From Lates calcarifer (taxonomy: Eukaryota; Chordata; Actinopteri; Centropomidae), in assembly GCF_001640805.2 (NCBI RefSeq), contig NC_066851.1:3584196-3648195 (forward strand): 64,000 nucleotides of DNA. The letters are read 5' to 3'. Shown here one piece after another: positions 1 through 13,539 of this stretch. The position numbers and the translations under genes were made by a program. The notes below the pieces were generated by a model, which saw nothing but the letters and a program-made list of their open reading frames with translations, was not told the origin of the DNA and ran no database searches. Every line of letters begins with the position of its first letter. Positions within the stretch are counted from its first letter, which is position 1.

Positions 1-395
1 TGGCCCTATCACTCCAATAGTGTCCCAAAGCACTTGCATGTGTTTTTCCTGTTTGTATGTACTTTTCATTGCATATGTTGCGTTTCTGAATTTGGAACGC
101 ATGTCCCTCAATGTTTGTGCTTTCACTCATGTATGTGCTTTGTCCTCAGGGGCCACCATACTCCCTCCTTTAAGGACCACCTTCAGCTGATGCGTTCACT
201 TTCTCGCATTTTCTCTCTTTTTGTGTGTGGCGTCTGTTAGCGTCTGACACGTGGATGTATGAACTGTCCATCACTCGGTCAGCTCCCCTCCTGTCCTGCT
301 GGGGCTGCTTTGCCCTCACACATTAGTTGTTGCTCATACTAGCTAAAATCGTAAATGGCTGTTTAGTAATTGTGGCTAAGTGCGTGGACTGGTGT

Positions 396-448
396 AGTAC
401 CTATAGCAAATGATCACATTTAAGTACCTATAGCAAATGATCACATTT
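396..448 (+). repeat. 27-bp tandem duplication, two copies
   Basis: agtacctatagcaaatgatc followed by acattt is present at 396-421 and again at 423-448, separated by one base. The copies are identical over 26 bases, so the duplication is recent. Confidence 0.9.
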
Positions 449-782
449 CTTAACCCCACCCCTCTGAAATGGTCTGGTCCGCCCGACCGCCTCTGTACTA
501 ACCTGAACGCAGCTAATCGAGCTGAGAGCTGAGAGAGCAGGTAAAGTTATGTCTTTCCCCAAGAAAGAAACCACAGTAAGGCGAGGGAGAGAAAAATAAC
601 TACAGACAAGTTTCTCTCAGAAGAAAGGAGAGCACAATCAGCAGTTAGATTGAGGGCAGTTAGGCAGGAATCTAGCTTGGAGAGTATTTGCATTGTATAA
701 AGTAAATTGATCAGCATCAAAAGGGCTAGACCAAGTAAAGCTTAGCTGAATGGAATACATGTCTTTCAGATTCAGCCCCTGA

Positions 783-2075
783 GAATGGAGCCGCAGGTCC
801 TTCATTTGACATGAGACAAGGTGAGCTTGTGAGGAAGTGGTTACTTAAAGTAATTGCAAGCAATTTTACATTGCGGTGTCGCAGACCTCGCGGTAAAGAC
901 ATTTCCTTTATCAGTAAGTTAGCATATGATTGATATCCGCGAATCAGATGTTCGCACTGGCCTCGCTCTGCCTATGTCCTAAATGCCGGTGGTCCACCAT
1001 CATTTTCACAGGGTTAAAAGCTGGACAAGTAAACCAAGAAATGAGGCGGAGAATAAGTTCAGTTTTGAGACGGTGGTGATCAATGAGACAGATTAAAACA
1101 TAATCAATGACTTTATTTTTCAGCGTTACATGGTTAAATTATGTTTACAAATGAGCCTACCAGTTGCTTGCAGTTTTAATTTTGTCCTATTGAAACAGGA
1201 CAATTTCATTTAAAAGATATATATCATAATACCTTGTTTTTGTAATTGGGTGTCTGTGATTGGTGCATTCTAGTAAGACTTAATGTTTTTTAGCTAAAAA
1301 GGAAAAAAAGATTTCATCTTCAAAAAATGTTGAAAATAGTCAACAAAGTATATTATATACTGTTTTATATTATAATATACAGGTTAGAGCCGTACATCTC
1401 TATTGATTTCACGATTCCATTACGATGATCCTATCAACACTTCAGTATCACGATGCATTATGGTGTGTTGCATCCACCAGTTTTCTAGCTTACCTATATA
1501 TGTGTGTGAAATTCTTCCATCCTCAAAAACCTAACTAAACTAAACCTAAACTAATACTTATGCAGTCTAGAATCTTTACTGTCCAGCCGAGGCCAGAAAA
1601 TCAACAAGCAACGTTGGGAGGCAATAATCGATTATGTTGTGTCACTGCATCAAAGCAGAATTGTCCACATCTGCGTTATGATGTGTAAAAATGGTTATTT
1701 TCAAACAGCCCTAATACAGGTAAAGAGGATATGTCATTCCTTGTATTCACACCTTGGTGACATTGTTTAAAATGGTTTAATCTAATATTGCTATGTTGCT
1801 CAGATTGGAGGTATTCAATTGGGATAGCTTGAAGCATATCTTTTTGCATTACATAAATTAAATAGCATTGTAACAGCAATGTCATGTAACATTATCTATC
1901 AGAATTACCTGGCAACGCTTAACATCATGAACATCATGGGCCTCAGTTTCAGGTACAGCCACAGAGACTGGAGCGGACGCATGTCCCTCATCATCTCCTG
2001 GTAATGCTACTAGGACATGAGACAAGGTGAGCTCATATAGTGGAAGCTAAAAGTTATTCCAAGCAATCATTGGTG
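783..2075 (+). repeat. pair of diverged direct repeats, transposon-like
   Basis: gacatgagacaaggtgagct occurs exactly at 808-827 and 2014-2033. Similarity extends into the flanks: tggagc and gtccttcat-like text upstream, and a variably spaced caagcaat downstream, so about 80-110 bp are shared. The pair may mark two copies of one element or the ends of a larger decayed element about 1.2 kb long. Confidence 0.5.
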
Positions 2076-2705
2076 GCTGTTTCAACTGAAAGGAGATTAG
2101 CAACACTAAAATAAAGTAGCCTGTTGTTTGTATGTTAGGCTATAAGCAGGTTAAGAGACTAATGATCAGTCTGAAGGGAGCACACAGACTGTGCCTAAGC
2201 AGAAAGCAGAACTTTGTGCTCCACCCCTGGCTGCCTGTATGTTTTTGTAGTCTGTCTCAGCTTTTTTTTTTTTTTGGTTGCTGCCTCTTGTGTAATTCTC
2301 AGTAGATTACAGATTAATTTAGTCCATAAATTTGTTTCTTCCAAGAATAAGGAAACATTACTGAAAGAGACATAACTTTGGAAGTGCAGCAGGTAAAGCA
2401 GCCAGAACATCCTCTGAACAAGAGATAGTTGGCAGTGGAACCTGTTTTGTTAATCAGTAGCTGCAGTGTGGTGTGTGATTCATCAGCATTTTTATTGTTA
2501 ATGTTCTCAGATGTGACTATTTTATAGTTTTCTTAGTCCTCTATCGTCCTAAACTGAATATCTTTGGGTTTTGGATTATAGGTTGCACAAAACAAGACAC
2601 CTTAGACTTTGAGAAACTGCTATTTCTTTAGGCCAAATGATGTATCAGTGAATAAAGAGGATAATTAGATTAATCGGTAATTTAAATAATTGTTAGTTGC
2701 AACAT
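1381..2705. repeat. decayed DNA-transposon-like fragments
   Basis: The stretch at 1395-1475 (atttcacgattccattacga, tatcacgatgcattatgg) and the stretch at 2663-2705 (gattaatcggtaatttaaat, then tgttagttgcaac) resemble widespread fish hAT-related remnants. No intact ends or transposase frame are visible. Confidence 0.3.
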
Positions 2706-3665
2706 GCAAAATGACTTGAGCTAGTTTTTAATAAGATAAAATGAGGATGCTGTAGCTGATTGTCATACACCTGTCATATCGAAAATAGCATTTCTATTAT
2801 AATAATACGAAGTTGTATATGTATTATTTATTAATAGTCCAAATTGTTTCAAGTAAAATACTAGTCTGTGTATTTAAATTAATAAGACAGTTATTCAGCA
2901 AATATATATATTCAGCAAATATAGTAGGACACAAAACAGTTCCAAAATTCCCAAATGGTGTAAACTGTGGAGATTTGTTTTTTTTTTTAAACCACAGACT
3001 GGTTGTGTAATCACTTTTCAAGTGAGGGAACCCACTGCTTTAGAAAAAAAAAGAAGAACTAATTCATACCCAGGTTTTAACAGTCAGCATTGCACTAATG
3101 TATTACTGTGACTTCTTGTTCTATGCTGATACATGAATATGTATCGCAATACAATAACTGCTTTAGCACTGATCTCTGGCTAGCATTTCAAATGCATTAT
3201 AATTCCTTAAATTACCAACTCATACCTGTGCCATGCACATTTTCCCTCTTTGTTTATTTGTTTAAGAATGTGGGGTAAATTAATTGTGCTTGACTGGCAT
3301 TGACATAGCCAAATAAGAGTTTGAAATTGCTAATATTGAACGCCCCGAGGGCATCTGTGTCCCAACCCACCAGAGTACTTATCATGCCTTCCTCAACTGC
3401 CTGGCAGCATTGTTGGAGAGAGCAGTGCTTGGTGGTTCTGTAAAAAACTGCTGTATGGCATTTGATTTGTTCACTGATACAGAGACGATCAAAACAATGT
3501 GTATCATATACATGTACACTGGATTGGAGGAGCACAACATAGGGCTCTGTTTTTGAATGTTATTCTGAATATTAATGTATAAACATGAATTTATTTGAAT
3601 ATGTTATTGCTTGTCTCTGTCATATGAGCATATGAAAAGTCCCCACTATTCTGTTCTGCCTATAG

Positions 3666-3734
3666 GGTGGTTGCTACATCTTCGCTGAGTCTCCCCCACT
3701 GGTGGAAAATGAATGAATTTGCACCTCTTGTCCG
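3666..3734 (+). other. candidate small exon, unknown gene
   Basis: A 69-nt segment with a textbook acceptor (ctattctgttctgcctatag) and donor TCCG|GTAAGA. One frame is open across it (one base, 22 codons, two bases) and reads VVATSSLSLPHWW then KMNEFAPLV. I do not recognise this protein segment. It could be a terminal or internal exon of an upstream neighbour, a noncoding myt1l 5'UTR exon, or chance. No second linked exon was found nearby. Confidence 0.3.
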
Positions 3735-4375
3735 GTAAGAAATGAACCTAATTTATAATCTAATTACGATGATGTCTCAGGGATCAAATTAGCATTCTCT
3801 GTGTTTGCATATCTGGGTAAATATGGAAATCATTATGTTGGTATTCCCATTTTCATTCACACAAGAGTGCACATGAATGTCACCTTCTTTACGGTTTGAG
3901 CATGATTATATTGTAAATATCGTCCTCTGTTTGGGAGCAGTGCTCATCACTGAACACATGGCTACAACTAGCCTGTTTCAATACTCATTCATCTTCTGCA
4001 TTCTTAATTCTGGTGCTCAGCCAGCCTGAAGCCTGGAATTGGGGGGAAAAAAGCATTAATTAACAGCAAGCCAGCGATCAGCCAGAGACTTCCTTTAAGT
4101 TTGCATCCTGTATCTCTCGCAGCTCTCTGAATGATCTCAGGCCAAATAATGTGCACTGAACCAGGAGTGCAGCTCATTTTGCCTTTTTAAAGGCACAAAT
4201 TTGTGTGTCTCCCATTTGAAATAAATGCACTGCACATGTTCCACATGGCTCACTATCACCACCACCCCCCATCCCTCCCCCATTCTCCCTCTCTTTCCTT
4301 TCCCTCCCTCGCTCCATCTCTACCCGGGGCCCGTGGGAAGAACCGACTCTGGGAGCAGACAGTCTGCAGCCCTGA

Positions 4376-4390
4376 ATAAATGTATAAGAG
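4376..4390 (+). promoter_or_regulatory. TATA-like element, candidate core promoter
   Basis: aataaatgtataagaggg around 4376-4392 contains TATAAG at 4383-4388, upstream of a purine-rich leader that ends in a strong splice donor at 4891. There is no clear CpG island and no other core element that I can see. It is offered only as the most plausible promoter position in the upstream part of the window. Confidence 0.2.
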
Positions 4391-4412
4391 GGAGAAGGGG
4401 AAGGGAGGGCAC

Positions 4413-4662
4413 ATTAGCAGGCAGAGAGAGAGCAAGGGAGGGAGACAGAACATATTGAGTGTTGGAGGACATACATGCACAGTGCACAGAGAGCGAGATA
4501 CACAGATAGAGGGAGAAAGACACACAGAGAAAGGAGGAAAGCAGTTCAGCTTATAGGACTGAGAAAGGAGAGAGAGCATTTTAGCTTCCTTCAATCATCT
4601 CTCCCTCTCCTCCCAGCACAAACACATGCTCATACACATTCCCACCCTCTCTCCCTGACACA

Positions 4663-4696
<34 letters not shown>

Positions 4697-4890
4697 TTCA
4701 GACACACACACAAGCACGATTGCTTTAGGGTATACCAGTCGGCTTTGGCAGTCCTCTCTTTTGTTGTTTTTGCTATTGGTTAGTCTTAGCGGCAGCGCGG
4801 CGTGCGCCTCTATCGCTGGGGTGGGTGCATGTGTATGTGTGTGAGGAGTCTGCGAGGCAGCGTGTGAAGGATGCTACTAGCTGTACCCGG
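4413..4890 (+). other. candidate first noncoding exon ending at GTAAGT donor
   Basis: A GA-rich then CT-rich block ends in a short GC-rich stretch (ggcagcgcggcgtgcgcctc at 4790-4809) and runs to ctgtacccgg|gtaagtcag, a near-perfect splice donor at 4891. A TATA-like motif lies about 30 bp before the proposed 5' end. The block also contains a (CA)n run at about 4659-4697. An upstream exon is needed for the myt1l-like mRNA, and this donor is among the best in the upstream part, but the 5' end is a guess from the TATA position. Confidence 0.3.
4659..4697 (+). repeat. (CA)n microsatellite
   Basis: CA run with one ATA interruption, inside the candidate first exon region. Confidence 0.95.
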
Positions 4891-7141
4891 GTAAGTCAGC
4901 TGCTTTCTTCTTTCCCTTTTATTCCTTCCGCTTTCTGCCTTTCTTTTTCTCCCTCTTTGAGCTTTTCACTCTTTTCACTCTCTCTGATGTGCAGTCTCTC
5001 CATCTCGCTTGGGATGCTTGCCTCTCTCCACCTACTGTGCATATCCGCTATGTACAGCTCTCCTCTCTCTCTTTTTCTCTGTGCTCTCTCTGTGTGCTTT
5101 CCCTCTCCCTCAGTGTCTTTCTTGGTCTGCGTTACACCGTCTCCTCCCGACTGTGCTCTCGCCATCCCTGCTTCTCTCGCCTGTTTCCTCCGCTCTCTCT
5201 CTCTCACTTTCTCGCTCTCTCTCTCCAGGCTGCGCCTCATTGGTGTGTCCTGATTCCCTTTTTCCATTAGGCTTCAGGCCCATTGGTTGCCTGCCTTCCA
5301 ACCATTATCTCTACTCCTCCACCCCTCTGTCATCCCTTCTCCCTTCGCTCTCCCTCTTCCCCTCATTCCCAGTCATCTTGCAAGTCGTAAAAATGATTTG
5401 CATGCAGGAGGAGAGCAGAACTTTGCAGTGAGCACAGTAAGTGAACTGGGAGAGAGTAAGGGAGAGAAGTAAAGGAAAGGCTGAAAAAGGGAAGGAAGCA
5501 CATTGTGGAGAGCAGGAGGAAAAGTTTAAAGAGAAGACTGCAGTTGGTAGGTAACTTGTATTTGTTTATGTCATTTTGTGGCTTAGTTTTTCCACTGTTT
5601 GAAGGTGTATCTACAATTTTGCATTTTGAGTTGAATGATATATTGAATATATACATATGTATGTCAGGTTTTGATGTGAGGCAGATCAGGAAATGATGAG
5701 TTTTCTGTGTTAATTGCTTTAGTGTTCTATTGTTAAGATAGCTTTAGTAGTAGTAGCAGGGATTTTGTGGTACACATACAGTGACTTCAGTGAGGAAAAG
5801 TAAAAGCTGGCTGAGATGATTTGCTTAGTTCGTTATTGTTCCAGTCTATGTAGCTCAGGAATGACTTATATTATTTATTTTGCATTGCTTTTGACTCTCT
5901 AGAATTTCTTTGCCTATTGAAATTAATAAGGTTTTCCCTCTTGAATACAGTTGAACTGGGCATAAATCTGTTAGTTTTCATTTCACAGAGTGGCATTCTA
6001 ATAGAGCACCCATTTAAAAGTTTGTTCTCTAAGTTTTGAGCTCCTCCCATGGATAATGCTGCACTGCAAACTTCTGCTGTGATGAAGAATAGGGTACTTT
6101 TTGAAGAGATTCTTATCACTACACATTTGTTCCAGCTGTTAAAGACTATTAGGTTTAATGGTTAACTGGTTTTTAAGGTTTAATTTTAAGGTTTATTTTG
6201 CTGTTCCTGAAATGCTTTTCTTCTTAGCCAAAATCAGTCTCTGTTGTTGTGCGATATATTCTCTTTGCTATCACTCTGACGTCTGCGAGGACACTGTTTT
6301 GTAACCAGGGAAGGCAGGCGCTGTGACTGCCAGAAAACAATTAGAAGTAGTAGAAATGGAGACGGAGAAAAGACTGGCTGAGGGACGGGAGAGAATTTGA
6401 AGTTGGAAGAGTTTCAAATACAGTAAAGTCCCTGCTTGCGTTGGATGCATATAAACAATCATGCACACGCACACTAGTCCCTTAGGTCAGTATTTCGTCC
6501 TACACACAGTATTTTTCTGGTTTGTAACAAGACAATGCAGATGTTGTTGTGTGTGCTCCTGTGGGTGGCATTTACTGTATACACGCAGCAGAAGGCAGAT
6601 GCGCTGCAACATGTTTCATTCTGTCAAGACAAACAAAGCTCTGATACAAAGTGAGCTACTTACGTCTCTCTTGCCCAAAATGTGTCAGAAGGAATGTTTC
6701 TCATGTCAACAAATGATCGAGACACTATTTGGAGACATCTGGGGATACTGTTTGATTGTAAAAGCACGTTATGCTATTCAATCCAAGAAGAATTTTTTAG
6801 GTCCAAGAAAAGGATTTAAGAACAGTAAAAGTCTTTTTATTGCAATATCTCTTTTAGTATCTATAAGTCTTTAGTTATAGATTTAGTCTGATCTCAATCT
6901 TCTTTTTTTTAAATCATAAAACCATTATTAGAGAGAAGCAGTCGTAAGAAGGGAGAGCTGTCGTATTACGTATAGTTTCCTTCAGTACCCTGTATCTTAC
7001 AGAGTTGTGTCAGTTTTTTGTGGCATTTGGGACAAGCTGCTTAGCATGAGGTGAAGCCATGTTCTTTGGGATGTTCCTTTAGCTGGAAGAGGAAGGAAAC
7101 GTCCTGCTTGTTAGAGGAAGACTTGTGTTGGTGTGCCGAGA

Positions 7142-7190
7142 GTGTGTGTGTGTGTGTGTGTGACTGTGTGCATGTGTGTGTGCGTGTTTG
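7142..7190 (+). repeat. (TG)n microsatellite
   Basis: TG run with GACTG and GCATG interruptions. A CT run follows at 7351-7370. Confidence 0.9.
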
Positions 7191-10100
7191 TGCCACCACG
7201 GTGCCTGATATGCTTTGCTGAGCGAGCCGAGGACAGGGAGACAGCTGAATGTGATTAAATTATAGAGGGAAAGCACGCTACCCAGGTCTTACTGAGACCA
7301 ACGTTGCGGGAACCCCCTCCCTCCCTCCTATCGTCTCTCTCACACTTGTCCTCTCTCTCTCTCTCTCTCTTTGCCTCTCTCTCTCCCTGGTATGAAAGTA
7401 GAAGAAACCAGCCCCTCGTAATCACAACAGTCTAGTCAGAGCTGGAGGGCAGGGGAAATTGGGTGTTGATGGGATTGCTGAATATGGACTGTAAGGTCAT
7501 AAGAAATGTACCGATGCACTGTACTTGGGTACTGTAATGTGTGACAGCTCTTCTCTACCTCTGTGCTCAGTACATCGTTGTGTATGTTGTTATTGTTTTA
7601 AACTGTAAGTATTCATCTTTGTCTAGATGTAGTAATATGTAACAAAGAAAACCGGCAGAATGTTTTGGTAACGTGTATGGCCACAGACTGAACCAAATGG
7701 ATGAATGGACAACCTTGCATGGGAGACGCTGTGTATCCCTTATTCCTCAGCAGCCTAATGGATGAGCAGCAAAAAAGCCTCCAGGGGATCCCCTGCATGC
7801 AAACGACAGGGGTGGATTGGGGGCTGGGGGGCAGCCATGCACTAATATTAGCCTCCATGTTGAGTGGCTGGAGTACACATCCACATGCTACTATGTCTGA
7901 GCCATAATCTACCATAGCATGACTTTGCATTCATGCTAGACTGTTTGTGTGATCTGCTGTAGTGGTCAAGTTTGCAAATGTGGAGATACCCAGAAATATG
8001 TATTTACAAAACATGAAAATGTATTCAAAAACATATTTTAATATTCTGGCAATTTTAAATGTACATGCATATATATACATATTAGTATTATAATTTAATT
8101 CTGAGAGAACATGTGCAGTTTACACAGAGTAATGTTGAAGTTGTCTTCTCCATAAGAATTGGGAAAAAAAATTCTATTAAAAAAACTAGAATTTTAATTT
8201 ACAATAATATTCCAGCAAACAGAATTAGTTTGGAAGCCAGTAAGGGATCACATCCTTGTGGCTGATCTAGTAATTCCTACCCATTGGTTGGGGTGCCTTC
8301 ATGAAGGGGATAGGATCAGGAGAGAACAGTGTGTGACTCCTTGCCGACATGTGAAAAGGAAACAGCTGCTGTATATCAGAGGAGACCACAGATGAAATGC
8401 ATTCCAAACTGGGAAGGAAATATGTCAGAATAAAAAAATAAATAAACACATAAAACACAACACAATGTTTCATCAAATATCGCTACGAGAAAAAGTAGGA
8501 ATTGTAAAATGGTAAATCGTATTCCATCCAATATACTGAACTAAAAGATTTGAGCTTAAATTGGATCCCTGTGCAGATCTAAAATCTGTGTCCAGTCTGT
8601 CACAGTCAACACGCCTCACTTTGTGTTGGGAAGTGGTGTGGACATAAGGGCTCAAATGAAAACACATTTTTCGAACTGTCTTCAACATAGGCAACATGGG
8701 GGGATCGGTATGAGATCAGACTGGATAATTATGAGAAAAATCTGCATAACATTGCATCAAAATTGCATACCTTAACAGTCAACAGTGTGAAAATACTCCG
8801 CATAAAACACACAACGTCGACCACGCTCATTCACATGCTTCATATCCACATCATATCTATTTTTACACGCACTGTTATATAAACCTTTGTCAAAGCGTTC
8901 TCATTTGTTAGTTAATGTTTCTTGGTGCAAGCTATTTTTCAGAAAATTCTTAACAAATTGTGCTTTTAAAATGTGATGGGGTCAAAATTAGCCATTTCAA
9001 AAAGCACACGATATCTGTGGTTACAGTAACTCCCATCTGCAGCCTCTGTACTGGATTCAGCTCTCAGTAGACTGTGCTAACTCCAGCTCCACATTCGGAG
9101 CCTATCTCCCCAACACAGAGCAGATCACCCTCTCCTCCTGCGGTAAAAGGCTAAGACAGGCTTACAGGCTGGCCTTCTAACATAACCTGCCCTTGACGTT
9201 AGACTGTGGTGCACCTACAGGAGTGCTGGCTTGCAATATATTTGCACCATTGAGGGTGCCAGCTGTCTTTCCTTATAATGACTCATAGCACGACACAAAT
9301 CAATTAGGGAGCATCTAGGATTAATTTAAACATTTCACCACAAATATGAATTTAATTTTTTTCTCTTCCTAACCTGTTTGAGGCCAGAAGGATCAGTGTG
9401 TGGTGATGTGTATCTTTGTGAACCACTGTGAAGATGCCACAGGGAATCAATGTGATCTTCCAATCGGTCAGGCTAGGGTGGAGAGGGGATTGATCTATTT
9501 GAGCAGACACATTGTCAATACTGACGTCTACTCAGTATAAGATGTAGCTGTTCTCGTGTCCTTCACACATGAATCCGTGCTATGCTTACTGCTACAGGCT
9601 ATTAATTATGGTACATTCATCACTCAGGCCCAAATTCATGACTTGTAGCAATCACTGGAAAACTTCTTTTTTGTCTGTGTAATGTTTTGGTACTGCTGTA
9701 ATTATACAACAAAAATACTATGGTCTCGACAGGGATGAGGTGAAACTAGTCAGCAATAATACATAGTATTCATTGTAAAGGTTAATAAAATTACAGAATC
9801 ACAGCTACAGAAATTAAAGCAACAAATGCTCTTGCCTTGAGAATCTGGGATATCTAAATGACTCTCTTGTGCATGACCAGGTAAACTAAATGTTGTTGCT
9901 TTGTGTTCTTGTATCTTTATTGTATATATGGAAAAATCATGAGATGGGAATACTTCGATTCAGATAAAGCTACCTGAGTCCCACATTCTAGAAACTGGGA
10001 GATTGTCATGTCCTTTCTGATTATAAAGCAGGCTTGGGTGTTAGATAAATACAGTTTGGCTCATTTCAGTGCAGACTGCTTAACATTTTCCTCAGCAATG

Positions 10101-10601
10101 GTGGTCGTAATTTACCGCTGTGTGTCACTCAGGAAACAGTCAGCCAATCAGAGGAGAGGCTCAGAGACAGACACGTAATTTCTTGTCTTTGCTATACCTT
10201 CAGTGAGAAATGTGAGAGGAGACGTAAAACTATACTGAGTTTTTGGTACTTAAAATCTCAAATATATGGATATCAAAACTTCAACTTAAACAATGAAAAG
10301 TGTAAAACACAGGACATTTTTTTTTTTTTTGCAACAATTGTTGCAGTATGAGATGTGGTTTTTTGATATGCCAGTTTCAATCTCATATGATGTAGAAATG
10401 TACTCATATAATTACTTGCATAACCGGTAGCTGTCATATCACTACTGAAATTAAAAAAGAAAGGTTGCACTACTTGTTACTGGCAAAAGTAAATATTGCA
10501 TGTGACAGGTTACTGCTTAAATCAGGTTTGTCCCTCTTGTAAAATAAGTACATAGAGAGAGTTACATTGTGGGTGTCCCTCCAGAGATAGCTCAGGCCCC
10601 C

Positions 10602-10609
10602 CCCCCCAC

Positions 10610-10654
<45 letters not shown>
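10602..10654 (+). repeat. poly(C) then (CA)n microsatellite
   Basis: A poly-C run (10597-10607) is followed by accatacaca and an uninterrupted (AC) run to 10654. Confidence 0.95.
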
Positions 10655-10656
<2 letters not shown>

Positions 10657-13475
10657 CTGTGCCTTTCCTCAGGGAAAACATGATCTATCTCCTGGCGGGC
10701 AGGCCAATTAAAAACCAATCAGGCTACTTGAAGTGCGCTGGTAATGGGAAAGCCACGGCAGTGGAGGAAGTGGGGCTGATTAATGGACATTTTCACCTTG
10801 TGGCATAACAGCCTCCCACAGGCATCCATCACCCCAGGGGACAACGCTCACCTAAACACCAGGCCGCACACCCATCCAGCACTGTCGCACATATTGTATA
10901 AACTACAAATCTTTGAGTGTATGATGATGAGCATAAAATGCCAGACTAGATTAGAGTAGCTTTGTATTAGCTTGCCTGACCTGTTAGACCATTTAGATCA
11001 TTTGGTGTAAATCTGGGCTGTGTCACTCTGCATCTTTTTATGGTTAGACATTACAGATCATTCCAGATAGATGATATGCTGGTCAACTATTTTGGAAATG
11101 CAACTCCTGCAATATTTCTATTAATAGCTAAACCTCTGCCCTGTGCTGATATTTACAGGCTTTACAGTTGATGTTGTTGCCTGTTTTTTTGTTGTTTTGT
11201 CAGGTAAAAGCTGGCACTTTCCCACAGGGTGCAGACACATTGTTAACAGTAGAGTCAGGACGCTTTTGCTAAGGAGGAGTGAAACAGTGTGTTTGTGTCT
11301 TTCCCTCTGGTGCCATTGTAAGGCAGCAAGCATTCAAAAGAAAAGTATTAAACGTTGTGAGCGAGGTTCGTTCCATTTCAGGAGCTGCTGTGACCTACTT
11401 CACACAGCCAGGCAGCTAGCTGTAAATAAGGATTTTCATAACCTGGTTTGGCCTTTCCCATTAGAGGCACAACTGCGCCTTGAAGAATATTACAAGGAGC
11501 ACAGGAGCAGCTGTTTAGAGCACTGCTACGATATCATCTAAGCACTGACCTTGAGACTGCTTGTGTTGTCGTCATACGATTACAATTAGTTTTAGTACTA
11601 CGCTTAGTGTGAACTGAAGGTTGTGTATGCAAACCATGATAGAAGAGGGAAGGTACACAAGCAGGCAATTCAAGTCTTTTGTGCCCCCTTCTAAACCTTG
11701 TGTATGGTAATGTTTTCAGTATCCACTCCCCTGGTACCCTGCCTACACACACCATCAGAGAGGAGGAAATATCAGAGATTCTAATTCTAGCTAGTTTAGA
11801 GAGCTAAACCTCCCATCCATCAAGCTGTAACTGAAAGTTGACATGAAGCTCAGTGATTTGCAACTGTTGGATGTTCAGACTAAACTGTTTGCCTGATGTC
11901 ACTCATACAAGGGCAGGCAAGTGTGATCAAATGCATACTCAGGATCAAATAAATCCTATGCATGCAGAGTTTTGATAAAACATGGAAAACATGAATAATG
12001 ATTAATAATGCAGACGTATTTTCCTGTCCATCGCACAGTCGTGGAAATGCGTCTTGACGTGGCTCATATATAAATAAGTAGAAAAGTTGCAACCAATGGT
12101 ATGGTGATTGTTTGGACCAAGTATAACACAGCTAACCCAAGCTACATTTGCTTTGTTTTACCTGTGTTACTGTAAAAATAAATTCACTTGTTGTGAAGTC
12201 TGATTATTTTCTTAGCCTGCTTAATTTGCATATACTTTTCCAAATTGAATCAGCTGCAACATTCGCACCTGTTGACATTTTCTATCCTTCTAAACAATAA
12301 CAAGATGAATCAGAAAAGCAAATGTTTCAATCACAACAACACCCGCCTCCTCAGGAATGACACAATCGCTGTAGCGTCACTAAGTCAAGTAAGTCCCCAC
12401 ATTCTTTGGGTCAAAAAAGGAGTTTAGTTAGATTTGTAAATCTTGCCATCACCATTTGGCAGTTTCACAAGTCAAGGTATCCAGGGACACAATGTATGAG
12501 AGAAAGATAAGGAAGGAAAGAAAAAAAGACAACAAAAGAAAGAAAGAAAAAAAACCTGGCAAAACAGGAAAGAAAAGAGAAGAAATGAAAAAGAAGAGTG
12601 CTGGGCCAGTCTAGGGGAAAGTGGTGTGATATTGGAAAATGATTACCAAACAGGCATCCATTATTCAACAGGGCAATCAGGGAGGGCACAATCTCCTTAT
12701 TTATGCTAGCTCTGTAAATCAGATTTGTCGGTTTTGATCACTCTAAAATCTCCCAGTCACACGCCGGCAATATTGGGCGAATATTACACTGTCTAATGGG
12801 TAATTGATGACGGCATATGACACGGATCGAAACGAATGGACAGCCTACAGGAGCAAGGAGGGGGGAGGCTGGAGGTGTGGGGGAGAAGAGATGACTATTG
12901 AGTGTAGCGTTGCATTCAGCAGGCGTGTTACACGTCCCCTCATATAATATAGACTTGATCGTGGTTCCTCTTTTCCATGGAGGCTCCGATGAGCAGGGCA
13001 GAATGAATATAAATCCACAACTGTATGCACTGCTGACCAAAGAGGGTGTTGCATTGTTTCAATCAGGACTCAGGGACTCAAAGCTGTAAAGCCAAACCTG
13101 TAATTTTTTTCTGTTAATTTATTTTTGTGTGTACTCAACAATTATATTTGAAGCATGTTTACAAAAAGTCGACTTAATTGAAAATGCAAAGAAATGCGGC
13201 TGTTATGTGGAGTTTGGACAAGAATGAGCATGTGTGTGTGTGTGTGTGTGTTAAAAAATGTGTGTGATTGTTTTATGCATGAGTGTGTGTATGTCAGGCC
13301 TATACCACAGTGTCAGGAGGCAGGCAGGCAGACATGATGTGCTCTGAGTCGCAGCGTCTCTGTGAGGGTGGCCTGACCCCTGCCTTCAGCTCCGCTTCAC
13401 AGGACAGCAGCAAATGAGAGGTGTCATCGCATGACAGCAGTACAGCCCCTCTTTAGGACTGATGGCTCATTGAAT

Positions 13476-13476
<1 letters not shown>

Positions 13477-13535
<59 letters not shown>

Positions 13536-13539
13536 ACAT
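13477..13539 (+). repeat. (CA)n microsatellite
   Basis: An uninterrupted CA run of about 63 bp. A shorter TG run lies at 13231-13251 and a CA run near 13661-13684. Confidence 0.95.

Noticed and set aside
3254..3535. A 93-codon minus-strand frame of normal composition
   Set aside because: No recognisable domain or splice signals; length compatible with chance.
11143..11541. A 132-codon + strand frame without simple repeats
   Set aside because: The most gene-like of the unspliced frames in composition, but no family motif is recognised, no promoter or poly(A) signal is tied to it, and frames of this length are expected by chance in 64 kb.
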